Positions 10,801 through 17,764 are shown, numbered from the stretch's first letter. The stretch: 64,000 bases of DNA from Pseudomonas sp. PA27(2017) (GCF_001945445.1 NZ_MSXW01000023.1:147237-211236); one strand, 5' to 3'. The notes: generated by a model from the sequence alone, not told the origin. Translations and numbers: made by a program.

Positions 10801-12234
10801 CACCTCGCCGCCATTGGCGATCGCCGGGCTGGCAGTGAAATGCCAGTTGCCGTTGACATCGACCAGCGCCTGGCCGATGACGCCATTGGCGTTGCTCAGG
10901 ATGACCGTGCTGCCTGCTTCCGCGGTACCGCTGAATACCGTGCCATTGCTGTTGCCGACGGTCGGCGGATTCGGCGCTTGCCCGTCGATCGTCAGGGACG
11001 TCGGCTGGCTGACGTTGCCAGCGCGATCCGTGGCGGTGATGGTGACGGACGTATTGTCGGGCAGCGTGGAACCGGGTTGATAAGACCAGGTGCCGTCTGC
11101 CGCCGCGGTGACGGAAAAGGTGTTCCCATTGATGGTGATCTTGACGGTGCTATTGGCTTCGGCTGTGCCGACGAGCTGAGCGCCGTTGCTGGCCTCGACG
11201 GTGGGTGCTGCTGGGGGCGTCTTGTCGATGACGATGCGGATCACCGGAGGCCGAAAACCACCAGGCGCTACCGTATGCATGTCGATCAGAGTGCCATCGG
11301 GCAAGGCCGGTGACGGGGTCCACGACCAGTTGCCATTGGCATCGACAGTGGTCACGGCGAGCACTTCGCCGTCTGGGCGCATCAAGGTAATCGTCGAGAG
11401 GGGTGTTGCCGAGCCGCTCAGCTCCTCGCCGTTGCTGGGCTCCACCGTCGAAGGTTGGGCAACCGCCGGCGCATTCAGCGTGGCCGGTGTGCTGGTATTG
11501 CCCGCAGCATCCACGACCACCACGGTGATGGTTTCGCCACCGGTCAGCGGTGAGGCGAACGTAACGGTGAAGTTGCCGTTTTCATCGGCAGTCGCCGTGT
11601 AGGCCGTGCCGTTCACGTCCACTCTGATGGTGGCATTGGGTTCGGCGTTGCCGGTGAGGAACCGGCTGTCCTGGCTGAGCTGCAGGTTGGTCGCAGCGGC
11701 CGGCGGTTGGTTATCCACAGGATCGACGGGCGGCTGCGAGCTACCACCATCGTTGCTACCGCTATCGCTGCGCCGGTCGATTTCATCCGCCACGGCGACG
11801 CCGCCGGCAATGGCCACGCCACCGATGATCGCCCCCGTGCCCAACCCAAGCGTGCCGCCTGCGGCGCCGGCCACCGACGTTAACGATGTGAAGCCGGAAA
11901 GGGTGCCTTCGGATGCGTAGGAGGCGGCGAGGATGCCGTCGCTTGCCGCGGCCTGGGAAAGATCCACAGCGACCAACTGCTCTTCTTCGCCTACCAGATA
12001 GAGCTGACTGGGTTGCTCGGCGGCTGCATAGAAATTGCCGATGCGCAGCACCTCACCGTTTTGCATCTGCACGATGAGATCCGATCCTTCGCGGGTATAG
12101 CTTGTGACTGCCTCGGGGGAGATATTGAGCGCTACATGGCTGCTTTCGGACAATGGCAGCGTATTGCTGACCACCTGCTCGGTTGCCTGAGTGACCTGTT
12201 GGCCAATGGGCGCGACTTTCGCCTGTACTGCCAT
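1897..12234 (-). CDS. bapA: Giant BapA-type biofilm adhesin with 34 tandem Ig-like repeats
   Basis: The predicted surface adhesin has 3445 residues and is exported by the adjacent type I system. Residues 1-115 resemble the BapA prefix-like domain. A Gly/Ala-rich hydrophobic stretch follows at 118-149, containing GAAG at 123-126, then a Ser/Asp/Pro linker. From about residue 174 to 2956 I count 34 bacterial Ig-like repeats of about 82 residues (signatures PSNG..LSGTAEAGSTV, GNWSFTP, ARDAAGN). The C-terminal part has divergent Ig-like modules, then glycine/aspartate RTX nonapeptides (GNGNDLIL, GAGNDTIQI, about 3273-3345) and a type I secretion tail ending VEDNTVQVVVS. I see no cysteine in the whole protein, as expected for this class. 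The canonical LapG motif (T/PAAG) is not obvious. The 485-bp upstream region is strikingly AT-rich compared with the gene. Confidence 0.93.
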   Translation of the reverse strand: MAVQAKVAPIGQQVTQATEQVVSNTLPLSESSHVALNISPEAVTSYTREGSDLIVQMQNGEVLRIGNFYAAAEQPSQLYLVGEEEQLVAVDLSQAAASDGILAASYASEGTLSGFTSLTSVAGAAGGTLGLGTGAIIGGVAIAGGVAVADEIDRRSDSGSNDGGSSQPPVDPVDNQPPAAATNLQLSQDSRFLTGNAEPNATIRVDVNGTAYTATADENGNFTVTFASPLTGGETITVVVVDAAGNTSTPATLNAPAVAQPSTVEPSNGEELSGSATPLSTITLMRPDGEVLAVTTVDANGNWSWTPSPALPDGTLIDMHTVAPGGFRPPVIRIVIDKTPPAAPTVEASNGAQLVGTAEANSTVKITINGNTFSVTAAADGTWSYQPGSTLPDNTSVTITATDRAGNVSQPTSLTIDGQAPNPPTVGNSNGTVFSGTAEAGSTVILSNANGVIGQALVDVNGNWHFTASPAIANGGEVSVVARDPAGNTSLPQTVVVDNALPNAPVIATSNGTVIFGTADAGSLVIVSANGTEIGRATAGPNGAWSITPSSAQPDGTVITAVASTSAGTSAATTLIIDAAQPLPPEVQPSNGTELSGTAEPGGKIILIYNNGDLIGQTVADANGNWNFIPTTPLADGANVEVVVRDAAGNTSDPTAVQIDRTPPAAPQVDPSNGSALNGSAEAGSTVVITGPGGIVIAEVIADGNGEWSFIPDAPLGNGTPLTINARDPAGNVSPPGTVVIDAQAPAAPTLNPTNGQLLNGTAEPGSTVIIRIGTIPATVIEVLADANGNWSHTPSGPFTNGTTLEISARDASGNESASTTGSIDTVAPATPVINPSNGGLLSGTAEPGSTITISVPGAPAQTTTTNVDGIWTFTPATPIANGTSVTVTATDAAGNQSPTASQTVDATLPASPTIEPSNGSLFSGTATAGALVVLTGPGGVALGQTIADSNGNWTITPPTPQPNGTSVSATVVTNGASSAPATTVTDNVAPSVPTLQPSNGSLLSGTAEAGSTVILTGSGGAVIGQAIADAQGNWSFQPATPLANGTVVNASARDAAGNASGTVSTTVDNLAPQAPVVQPSDGTQLTGTAEAGSTVIISDASGRVIGQATADANGNWSLTPSPALADNASLSVVARDAASNTSAPASLTIDAAAPSTPIIEPSNGIVLRGLAEPGSTVILRDGAGNLIAETTAAADGSWSTTLTAQLPDGTRVTATATDATGNISPAASLTVDGVPPAAPAINPSNGSQLSGTAEPGSTVILTGANGAVLGQVTADAGGTWSFTPANALPNGTQVNAVARDAAGNTSASSNVVTDSLAPAAPSIVPSNGEQLSGTGEAGSLLIISVNGVVVGQVQVNAQGTWSFTPDTALANGAAVSIVARDPTGNQSAAVGITIDAVAPNTPTIQPSNGSQLSGSAEAGSTVILTGPGGVAIGQTTADASGNWSFTPPSPLLDGTQVSVVARDAAGNTSQPGSTVVDAQPPAAPTISPSSGSGVLSGTADPDSTLSLTIGNAAPVTVQVNADGTWSYPINGQLANGTQVSVVARDALGNASPAAITTIDAQAPAAPVIDPSNGTQVTGTAEAGSLITITGPNGFSQTTTADANGNWSITPASALANGARLTVTATDAVGNQSPPASVTVDATLPPRPTIEPSNGGELSGTAVPGATVQLTDGAGAVIGQAIADAQGNWAFTPPTPLANGTTVNATITVSGLSSAPASTVIDSVAPNAPTIALSNGTQLSGTAEAGATVILTGSGGVSIGQATADANGNWTFTPTPALADGLVVTAVARDAAGNSSGPATTTIDAQPPATPTIDASNGVRVTGTAEAGITVVVSDASGRVIGQTTAAADGTWTLSPSPALPNGTVVNAVARDTLGNTSGSASTTVDTVAPVTPTISPSNGVELSGTAEAGSTVLITGPGGATIGQVTADTAGNWSFKPSPALADGTEVTVVSRDAAGNTSPSASTVIDAQVPEHPTINPSNGISLSGTAEAGATIILTGAGGVPINTGTITVDADGKWSVTLSPALPDGSLVTVVARDTLGNESAPASILIDGIAPLAPVIAPSNGQLITGTAEAGSTVKVSAGGTVIGEVRVGANGSWTLNPDSPPGNGTIITATATDAAGNVSSPSAAVTIDTQAPLPPTLQPSNGIVLSGTAEAGSTVIITGAGGLAIGQAVADSGGNWSFVPPVALTNNTQVTVVARDASGNTSPAASLVIDTVPPAAPIVQPSNGVLLSGTAEAGSTVIISGPGGVVIKEVVVGPGGAWSFPVGTPLQHGAVISVSARDAAGNTGPATAITIDAVAPVAPTIEATNGLALRGTAEAGSTVTLTANGNTIATLTADASGNWSFTPGTTLVNGIVVTVGSRDAAGNQSPVATTTVDSVAPFAPVIAASNGTQLSGTAEPGSTIRLSVGGVQIATVAVDANGNWHYQPTLPLADNTVVTAIAVDAAGNLSGAASVTVDDSVPDLPSVQPSNGSVLSGTAEPGSIITIRIAGQADVQVSADATTGAWSQTFSPVIPNGTSVSITATDATNNVSAPAIVVIDGLAPALPTIVPSNGTVLSGTAEAGSTVILTDSGGVAIGQAIADAQGNWSFTPLAPLTNGTQVSVVARDAAGNTSSSANTTIDNVAPAVPTIQASNGVVLTGMAEANSTVILTGPGGIRIGTASTDGAGNWSFTSSPALANGVVVTAVARDAAGNTSGSVSTTVDAVAPSAPLIQASNGVSLSGTAEAGSTVILTGPGGTAIGQTTAAANGTWSITPSSPLANGVVVNAVARDAAGNISGSSSTTIDSVAPANPTIQPSRGLVLTGTAEAGSTVILTASNGAFIGTTTAAANGTWSVTPSAPLANGTVVNAVARDAAGNTSGSTTTTIDSQAPTAPSNLFVSADGTLLTGSAEAGSQVRIVVNGNVANPITVTATAAGTFAAVLIPALVAGQAIAVTATDAAGNVSVSAGTNAPNLSAPIISVPEALDTYINAAEAADGIQVRVGLATGVRAGDTVTLTYTGTGGYTFNQTHTVTAAEALAGNAVVSVVPPAGSFPQGAASVTAHINNGANSQAANFTVDTIAPSSPVLNLVGNLLTISGEPNSELTVRIDLGGTVATATVTANNAGIASVNLLSGLSIGLTWDQLLSAQVSVSARDQAGNQSNVVALGLGTNLLLQPITLGNLAVDANLGLTGSKLGISGKTVAGAALAVEVLTPVGYIGIAPLAADANGNFSINLLSPSVLSQLGLSLSQVLNLGGDLALRITATSGGKTSGMYTVDLDPLGLLGLTIGTVRVDGTAADDILSGSATIANERIFAGNGNDLILNVGAGDRVDAGAGNDTIQIRATNFGSIDGGAGFDTVVFDGGIDINYGAAGIGTFSNIERIDLGTGDSGSTLTLTAAAVDAMTDSRNTLQITGESNDVLNIGSSAAKTGTQLIEGIVYDVYTYANTTLLVEDNTVQVVVS
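3367..11715 (-). repeat. Tandem array of 34 Ig-like coding repeats, about 246 bp per unit
   Basis: This is the DNA-level repeat inside the adhesin gene. Each unit is about 240-250 bp and carries near-identical blocks on the plus strand such as cggtgccgctcagc and gttgccggcggcatc. Units differ at many positions, so this is an old, diverged array rather than perfect copies. It is a likely hot spot for length variation and for short-read misassembly. Confidence 0.9.
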
Positions 12235-12719
12235 GAAGCATCTCCCTTTGTCTAATTTGAAACTTCAGCGAGTTGCTTTTCTGCACAGGCAATTTCGATA
12301 TGAAATGGCGCTGGATGGAACTCGACAAGTTTTCAACTTAGCGGTGGAGAGGGGTTTGGAAAGTAAAAATTAATAACGTTTAGAACTTAAAAATAAATTG
12401 CGAATGCTATTAAGTTATTTAAAACGAAATAACTAGTCATCTGTAGTTAGGGAAAATGGCGCAAAGCATTGTTTTATATGGTTATAGTTATTTGTAAAAT
12501 GAGTTAAGGTTTTAATGAATTTTATCTATCATGGCGGGCGCTGATTTATTCGAAATAATTGAACTTATTATACATCTCTGCATGGAAGATGAGTTCAGAC
12601 ATTTTGGTCGGATGACAGGTTTATCGGTCGCTACCAATAGCAAAAGGCTTACAACTAATGGCTTTAATTGGCGGGTTGCATAAAATCGCGGGCTGAAAGT
12701 ATCAGCCCGCTAACTTGGC
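12235..12719. promoter_or_regulatory. AT-rich intergenic region upstream of the adhesin gene
   Basis: This is a gene-free stretch of 485 bp between the adhesin start (12234) and the zwf stop (12720). It is much richer in A/T than any neighbour, with several TAAT/ATTA-rich runs between 12365 and 12600. It should hold the minus-strand adhesin promoter. I could not assign a particular -35/-10 pair or activator site by eye. The zwf terminator hairpin lies at its right end (12680-12710). Confidence 0.5.
12680..12710 (-). terminator. Probable Rho-independent terminator of zwf
   Basis: A perfect 9-bp stem, GCGGGCTGA (12688-12696) with TCAGCCCGC (12702-12710), encloses a 5-nt loop. On the minus strand it is followed by a short ATTTTA run. 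It sits just after the zwf stop codon. The weak T-run keeps confidence moderate. Confidence 0.6.
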
Positions 12720-14174
12720 TTATTCCGACTCTTCTATCCACTGTCGGCCATGTCGCTCCAAAAGATGCTGGAGCTGTTCCGGGCCATTGCTGCCTGCCGC
12801 ATAGGGACGCGGGCTCTGGTAGTGCTGCTGCCAGCCCTTGATGATCGGGTCGACCCATTGCCAGGCCGCCTCGACCTCGTCGCGGCGCATGAACAGCGTC
12901 GAATCGCCTTCGATGACGTCCAGCAACAGCCGTTCGTAAGCCTCCCAGCGCCGCTGTTTGTTGAAGGCATCGGCCAGGTTCAGATCCAGCTCGACTGGTT
13001 GCAGGCGCATGCCCTTGCCCGGGTTCTTGGCCATCAACTGCAGGCTGATGCGCTCCTCGGGTTGCAGGCGGATCAGCAGCTGGTTGGCCTGGCCGTTGCC
13101 GAACAGCTGATGCGGTACCGGCTTGAATTGAATGAGGATTTCCGAGGTCTTGCGAGCCAGGCGTTTACCGGTGCGCAGATAGAAGGGCACGCCGGCCCAG
13201 CGCCAGTTGTTGATCTCGGCCTGCACGGCGACGAAGGTTTCGGTATCGCTGTCGTTGTCGACGTTCTTCTCGAAATAGTAGGCCGGCACTTCCTGACCGC
13301 CGATCTTGCCGGCGGTGTACTGGCCACGCACGGTCTTGTCGCGAACGTCCTGGCCGGTGATGGGTTTGAGAGCTTCGAGGATCTTCACCTTTTCGTTGCG
13401 TACCGACTCGGCATCGAAGCGCACCGGTGCCTCCATGGCCACCAGGCAGAGTAGCTGCAGCAGGTGGTTCTGGATCATGTCGCGCATGGCACCGGCGTTG
13501 TCGTAGTAGGCGCCGCGGTTTTCCACACCCAGGGTTTCGCACACGCTGATCTGTACATGGTCGATGTGTCCGGCCCGCCACACCGGCTCGAACAGGGCGT
13601 TGGCGAAACGCAGCGCCATCAGGTTCTGCACGGTCTCCTTGCCCAGGTAGTGGTCGATGCGAAACACCTGGGATTCATCGAACATCGCACCGATGCCGGC
13701 ATTTATCGCCTGGGCGGACGCGAGCGAATGGCCGATGGGTTTTTCCAGCACGATGCGCGCACCTGCGCCAGCCAGGCCGGCGACCTTGAGATGCGAGGCG
13801 ATGGCTTCGAACAGGTCCGGCGCAGTGGCCAGGTAATAGACCCTGACGCGCTCCCGATCATTGCCCAGGGCCTTGGCCAGGCGGCCGAAGTCGGCGCTCT
13901 GCGAGGCGTCCATGGGGAAGTAGTCGAGGCGTTCGGCGAAGCTGCGCCAGGTGTCGTCATCGAAATCGGCGCGGGCCACCTGGGCGCGGCAATGGCGCTC
14001 GGCGAGGGCCTGGTAGGCAGTGCGCGTGTGGGGGCTGCGGGCCAGGGCGAGGATGCGCGTGTCGCGGTGCAAACGACCGCCACGATGCAGGTAATAGAGG
14101 GCCGGTAGCAGCTTGTGCAGGGCGAGGTCGCCCGTGCCGCCGAAAACCAGCATGTCGCAACAATTGCTCTGCAT
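12720..14174 (-). CDS. zwf: Glucose-6-phosphate 1-dehydrogenase
   Basis: This 484-residue cytoplasmic enzyme oxidises glucose-6-phosphate to 6-phosphogluconolactone with NAD(P)+, feeding the Entner-Doudoroff and pentose phosphate routes. The N-terminal Rossmann motif reads FGGTGDLALHKLLPALY, and the substrate/catalytic signature RIDHYLGKETVQNLMALRFAN lies near residues 175-195. Length fits the family. Pseudomonads carry more than one zwf. This copy lacks the adjacent pgl/eda genes and is instead divergent from an RpiR-family regulator, an arrangement I recall for the second zwf (PA5439/PA5438-type). A palindromic operator 40-58 bp upstream of its start and a terminator hairpin after its stop suggest a single-gene unit repressed by the divergent regulator. 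Confidence 0.95.
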   Translation of the reverse strand: MQSNCCDMLVFGGTGDLALHKLLPALYYLHRGGRLHRDTRILALARSPHTRTAYQALAERHCRAQVARADFDDDTWRSFAERLDYFPMDASQSADFGRLAKALGNDRERVRVYYLATAPDLFEAIASHLKVAGLAGAGARIVLEKPIGHSLASAQAINAGIGAMFDESQVFRIDHYLGKETVQNLMALRFANALFEPVWRAGHIDHVQISVCETLGVENRGAYYDNAGAMRDMIQNHLLQLLCLVAMEAPVRFDAESVRNEKVKILEALKPITGQDVRDKTVRGQYTAGKIGGQEVPAYYFEKNVDNDSDTETFVAVQAEINNWRWAGVPFYLRTGKRLARKTSEILIQFKPVPHQLFGNGQANQLLIRLQPEERISLQLMAKNPGKGMRLQPVELDLNLADAFNKQRRWEAYERLLLDVIEGDSTLFMRRDEVEAAWQWVDPIIKGWQQHYQSPRPYAAGSNGPEQLQHLLERHGRQWIEESE

Positions 14175-14213
14175 GGGAACTCCGATTCGGTTTGTCCGTG
14201 CGAGGTCGCCAGG

Positions 14214-14232
14214 CTTGTAGTATAACTACAAG
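14214..14232. promoter_or_regulatory. Palindromic operator between zwf and the RpiR-type regulator
   Basis: The inverted repeat is CTTGTAGT-ATA-ACTACAAG: 8-bp perfect arms around a 3-bp centre. The core TGTAGT-N3-ACTACA has the same shape as the known enterobacterial HexR operator (TGTAAT-N3-ATTACA). A further half-site, ACTACAG, starts at 14236. It lies in the divergent promoter region (zwf start 14174, regulator start 14329) and is the likely binding site of the regulator encoded next door. Confidence 0.7.
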
Positions 14233-14328
14233 ATCACTACAGCCCGGCGGCGTCCTTCGATCATAACCGAGTCGTGGCGCTCCAACCCCAGCCGGCGTAA
14301 CCATCCTTTGCCAGTCGAGTCCCCGCCA

Positions 14329-15201
14329 GTGAATTTGTTGCAGCACATCGCCCAGTCACGCCACCTCCTGCGTAAGTCGGAACTCAAGGTGGCCGATCAT
14401 GTGCTCCTCGATCCCGCAGCGGTCATGCACAGCTCCATGGCCGAGCTGGCCCACTCGGTAGGCATCAGCGAGCCGACCATCGTGCGCTTCTGCCGCGCCA
14501 TCGGCTGCAGCGGCTTTCAGGATCTCAAGCTCAAGCTGGCGCAGAGCCTCGCCGCTGGTGCCAGCTTCGGCCAGTTCGCGATCCATGAAGACGACTCGGT
14601 CGCCGACTTCAGCATGAAGATCTTCGACACCACGCTGCACACCCTGATCGAAGTGCGCGAGAAGCTCGACCCGGTGGCGCTGGAAAAAGCCATCGCCCTG
14701 TGCGCCAAGGCGCAGCGCATCGATTTCTACGGTTTCGGCGCCTCGGGCGCGGTGGCAGCCGATGCCCAGCACAAGTTCTTCCGCCTGCTGCTCAATGCGG
14801 CGGCCTATTCCGACCCGCACATGCAGGCCATGTCGGCGATCACCCTGAAACCTTCCGACGTAGCGGTTTGCATTTCGCAATCCGGGCGCTCCAAGGATCT
14901 GCTGATCACCGCCAACGTGGTGCGCGAGGCCGGCGCCTCGCTGATCGCCCTGTGCCCCGGGCAGACGCCGCTGGCCGACCTGGCCACGGTGAACCTCGCC
15001 ATCGATGTGCAGGAAGACACCGAGATCTACACGCCTCTGGCCTCGCGCATCGCCCACCTGGTGGTGATCGACGTGCTCGCCATGGGGGTGGCCATGGCCC
15101 GCGGCCCGAGCCTGGTCAACCACCTCAAGAGCGTCAAACGCAGCCTGCGTAGCCTGCGCCTGTCGGCCAAGTCGGTGAAAGCCCACGAAGAAGGCGCCTG
15201 A
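14329..15201 (+). CDS. MurR/RpiR-family transcriptional regulator, HexR-like
   Basis: The predicted DNA-binding regulator has 290 residues. It has an N-terminal RpiR helix-turn-helix (about 1-77, with SMAELAHSVGISEPTIVRFCRAIG) and a C-terminal SIS sugar-phosphate isomerase domain (about 120-260, with GFGASGAVAADAQHKFFRL and ISQSGRSKDLL). The SIS domain in this family senses sugar phosphates such as KDPG. GTG 14329 (MNLLQHIAQSR) is preferred over the in-frame TTG at 14308, because the family normally begins right at this helix. It is divergent from zwf across a strong palindrome, so repression of zwf and autoregulation are likely. The classic HexR of pseudomonads, as I remember it, begins differently (MDRVRNLLEQIQ), so this is probably the paralogue paired with the second zwf; I therefore give no symbol. 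Confidence 0.88.
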   Translation: MNLLQHIAQSRHLLRKSELKVADHVLLDPAAVMHSSMAELAHSVGISEPTIVRFCRAIGCSGFQDLKLKLAQSLAAGASFGQFAIHEDDSVADFSMKIFDTTLHTLIEVREKLDPVALEKAIALCAKAQRIDFYGFGASGAVAADAQHKFFRLLLNAAAYSDPHMQAMSAITLKPSDVAVCISQSGRSKDLLITANVVREAGASLIALCPGQTPLADLATVNLAIDVQEDTEIYTPLASRIAHLVVIDVLAMGVAMARGPSLVNHLKSVKRSLRSLRLSAKSVKAHEEGA

Positions 15202-15291
15202 GACCGGTCACCCAGGCGTCACGCTTTTTTCCTCAAACTGTCATCGCCTTCGCTGAAGCTGGTCTCCCGTAATTCAACCTGGAGACCTGCC

Positions 15292-15480
15292 ATGGCTCGC
15301 CATGTGGATGAAGCGTTGCACCCGGAACAGAGCGTGGTGAAAGCCCGCCGCAAGCTGCTCGACGAGCAGCGCATGCGTTACCGCCGCGCCATCGAGGCCT
15401 ATGGCGAGAATCGTCGCCTGCAATCGGAAATCTCCAGTTTTCACGATCCGTTCATGGGCGAGTCGCGCCGTCTGCACTGA
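15292..15480 (+). CDS. Small basic protein of unknown function
   Basis: This 62-residue soluble protein is rich in Arg, Glu and His (ARRKLLDEQRMRYRRAIEAYGENRRL) and is probably mostly helical, with no signal peptide or membrane segment. The start ATG has GGAG 7 nt upstream (cctggagacctgcc), and the codon bias matches the neighbours, so it is a real gene. Its Arg/Glu-rich helix resembles small proteins I associate with the PA3496-type family linked to envelope integrity, but I could not check this. It stands alone between the RpiR regulator and plpD, both on the same strand. Confidence 0.7.
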   Translation: MARHVDEALHPEQSVVKARRKLLDEQRMRYRRAIEAYGENRRLQSEISSFHDPFMGESRRLH

Positions 15481-15566
15481 TTGCAAACCGAACGTTTCGC
15501 AGCGCGCATCCCTGGCGGGCAGGCTCCTATAATGGCGCTCCTCCGCCCTAATGCCAGGGATGTGCC

Positions 15567-17750
15567 ATGCGCCGTCTGCTCATTCTGCTACTGCTGTTTA
15601 TTCCCCTTATCGGCGTCGCTCAAGAGGCCCAGCCCAAGGTCGGTGTCGTGCTGTCCGGTGGCGCGGCGCGCGGGTTGGCGCACATCGGCGTGCTCAAGGC
15701 ACTGGAAGAGCAGGGCGTACGTGTCGATGCCATCGCCGGCACCAGCATGGGTGCGGTGATCGGCGGGCTGTATGCCTCGGGTTACAGCATCGCCGAGCTC
15801 GAAGAAGTGGCGCTGACCATGGATTGGCGCCAGGTACTCTCCGACGATCCACCGCGCACCGACGTGCCGTTTCGCCGCAAGCAGGATGACCGCGACTTCC
15901 TCATCAAGCAGCGCCTGAGCTTTCGCGACGACGGCAGCCTCGGCCTGCCACTGGGCGTGATTCAGGGCCAGAACCTGGCGTTGCTGCTCGAGCGGTTGCT
16001 GGTGCGCAGCAGCGACGTGCGCGACTTCGACCGCCTGCCGATCCCGTTTCGCGCCGTGGCCACCGATATCGCCAACGATCAGAAAGTGGTGTTTCGCAGC
16101 GGCCACCTGCCCCAGGTGATTCGCGCCAGCATGTCGATTCCGGCGGTGTTCGCGCCGGTCGAGCTGGACGGTCGCCTGCTGGTCGACGGCGGCATGGTCG
16201 ACAACATTCCCGTGGACGTGGCCCGCGACATGGGCGTCGACCGGGTCATCGTCGTCGACATCGGCACGCCGTTGAAACCGCGCAAGGAACTGCTCACCGT
16301 GGTCGACGTGCTCAACCAGTCGATCACCATGATGACCCGGCGCAATTCCGAGGAGCAGCTGGCGACCCTGCGCGACAGCGACGTGCTGGTCCAGCCGGAC
16401 ATGGCCAGTTTCGGGGTTACCGATTTCGGCCGCGGCGAAGAACTGATCGAGGCCGGCTACAAGGCGGCCCGCGCCCTGCAGCCGCGCCTCGCCGAGCTGG
16501 TGCGCCGCGGTGGCGGCAACCCGGCGCTGACTCTGGCACGCAGTGCCCAGCAGCGCACTCCGGTGATCCACGCCATCCAGGTGGACAACGATTCCAAGGT
16601 CGGCGACGAGGTGATCCGCAACTACATCCGCCAGCCCATCGGCGAGCCGCTGGACATGGCCACGCTGCAGCGCGACATGGGCACCCTGTACGGCCTCGAT
16701 TATTTCGAGCGGGTGCAGTACCGGGTGGTCAACAGCGAGGAGCGCAACACCCTGGTGATCGATGCACGGGAGAAACGCACCGGCACCGACTACCTGCGCC
16801 TGGGGCTCAACCTCTCCGACGATTTCAACGGCGACAGCGTCTTCAATCTTGGCGCGAGCTTCCGCAAGAACGGCATCAACCGGCTCGGCGCCGAGTGGCT
16901 CACCAGGGTGCAACTGGGCGACCGGCAGGAGCTGTTCAGCGAGTTCTACCAGCCACTCGACGTCGGCTCGCGATGGTTCGTGGCGCCCAACCTGCGGGCC
17001 GAGGCGTGGAACGTCGAGTCGGTTCTGGACAACGATCCGATCGCCGAATACCGCGTGCAACGTTATGGCTACGGGTTCGACATCGGCCGGCAGATCGCCA
17101 ACAACGGTGAGTTGCGCTTCGGTGTGGGCCAGGCCTGGGGCGACGCTGAGGTGCGTATCGGCGAACGCGATCAGCCGGAGTTCAGTTTTACCGAGGGCTA
17201 CTACGAGCTGCAGTACGCCTTCGACACTCTCGACAACGTCGATTTTCCCCACGAGGGCGAGGAGATCAGCCTGAACCTGCGCCAGTACGACGCCAGCCTC
17301 GGGGCCGACGATCGTTATCGGCAGTGGCAGATCAAGCTCGACAAGGCGTTCAGCCAGGGGCCGCACAGCCTGGTGATTGGCGGGCGTTACGGGCGCACCC
17401 TCGATGACGCCGAAATCGTCACCTCCAGCTTCCAGTTGGGCGGCGCGCGGCAGCTGTCGGGCTTTCGCCAGGATGCCCTGGCCGGGCAGAACATCAGCCT
17501 CGGGCGGATGGTCTACTACCGGCGCATGACCCCACGTTCGTTCCTGCCGCTGGATTTTCCGATCTACCTCGGCGCATCCCTGGAGCGCGGCCGGGTGTGG
17601 AACAACGACAACGCCTTCGATAGCGGCTACATCAACGCCGCCAGCGTGTTTCTGGGCTACGAGACGCCGCTGGGGCCGCTGAACTTCAGCTACGGCCTCA
17701 ATGACGAGAACGAGAAGGCGCTGTACCTGAACCTGGGGCACACGTTCTGA
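15567..17750 (+). CDS. plpD: PlpD-type patatin phospholipase, type Vd autotransporter
   Basis: The protein has 727 residues: an Sec signal peptide (1-18), a secreted patatin-like phospholipase A domain, a POTRA domain and a C-terminal 16-stranded outer-membrane barrel. Patatin hallmarks are clear: the oxyanion-hole glycine loop SGGAARGLAHIG near 29-40, the nucleophile motif GTSMG near 61-65, and the catalytic-dyad Asp in VDGGMVDNIPV near 209-219. The POTRA lies about 328-400 and the barrel runs from about 405 to the terminal phenylalanine (LYLNLGHTF). Length and layout equal P. aeruginosa PlpD. The enzyme domain is carried through its own barrel to the surface. No operon partner is visible; the next gene is convergent. 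Confidence 0.95.
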   Translation: MRRLLILLLLFIPLIGVAQEAQPKVGVVLSGGAARGLAHIGVLKALEEQGVRVDAIAGTSMGAVIGGLYASGYSIAELEEVALTMDWRQVLSDDPPRTDVPFRRKQDDRDFLIKQRLSFRDDGSLGLPLGVIQGQNLALLLERLLVRSSDVRDFDRLPIPFRAVATDIANDQKVVFRSGHLPQVIRASMSIPAVFAPVELDGRLLVDGGMVDNIPVDVARDMGVDRVIVVDIGTPLKPRKELLTVVDVLNQSITMMTRRNSEEQLATLRDSDVLVQPDMASFGVTDFGRGEELIEAGYKAARALQPRLAELVRRGGGNPALTLARSAQQRTPVIHAIQVDNDSKVGDEVIRNYIRQPIGEPLDMATLQRDMGTLYGLDYFERVQYRVVNSEERNTLVIDAREKRTGTDYLRLGLNLSDDFNGDSVFNLGASFRKNGINRLGAEWLTRVQLGDRQELFSEFYQPLDVGSRWFVAPNLRAEAWNVESVLDNDPIAEYRVQRYGYGFDIGRQIANNGELRFGVGQAWGDAEVRIGERDQPEFSFTEGYYELQYAFDTLDNVDFPHEGEEISLNLRQYDASLGADDRYRQWQIKLDKAFSQGPHSLVIGGRYGRTLDDAEIVTSSFQLGGARQLSGFRQDALAGQNISLGRMVYYRRMTPRSFLPLDFPIYLGASLERGRVWNNDNAFDSGYINAASVFLGYETPLGPLNFSYGLNDENEKALYLNLGHTF

Positions 17751-17764
17751 GTGCCCACCAGCGC

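Noticed and set aside
3367..11715. Tandem repeats considered as a CRISPR or satellite array
   Set aside because: Unit length (about 246 bp) and conserved protein pattern show coding repeats; there are no spacer-like unique segments and no cas genes.
1837..12255. Many long plus-strand open frames (up to 656 codons) opposite the adhesin
   Set aside because: They mirror the Ig repeats on the complementary strand, have repetitive Ala/Pro/Val-rich translations and no ribosome sites; the minus-strand protein explains the region fully.
15230..15260. CTGTCAT near 15239 as a Pho box
   Set aside because: Only one half-site is present; the second repeat at the correct 11-bp spacing does not match.
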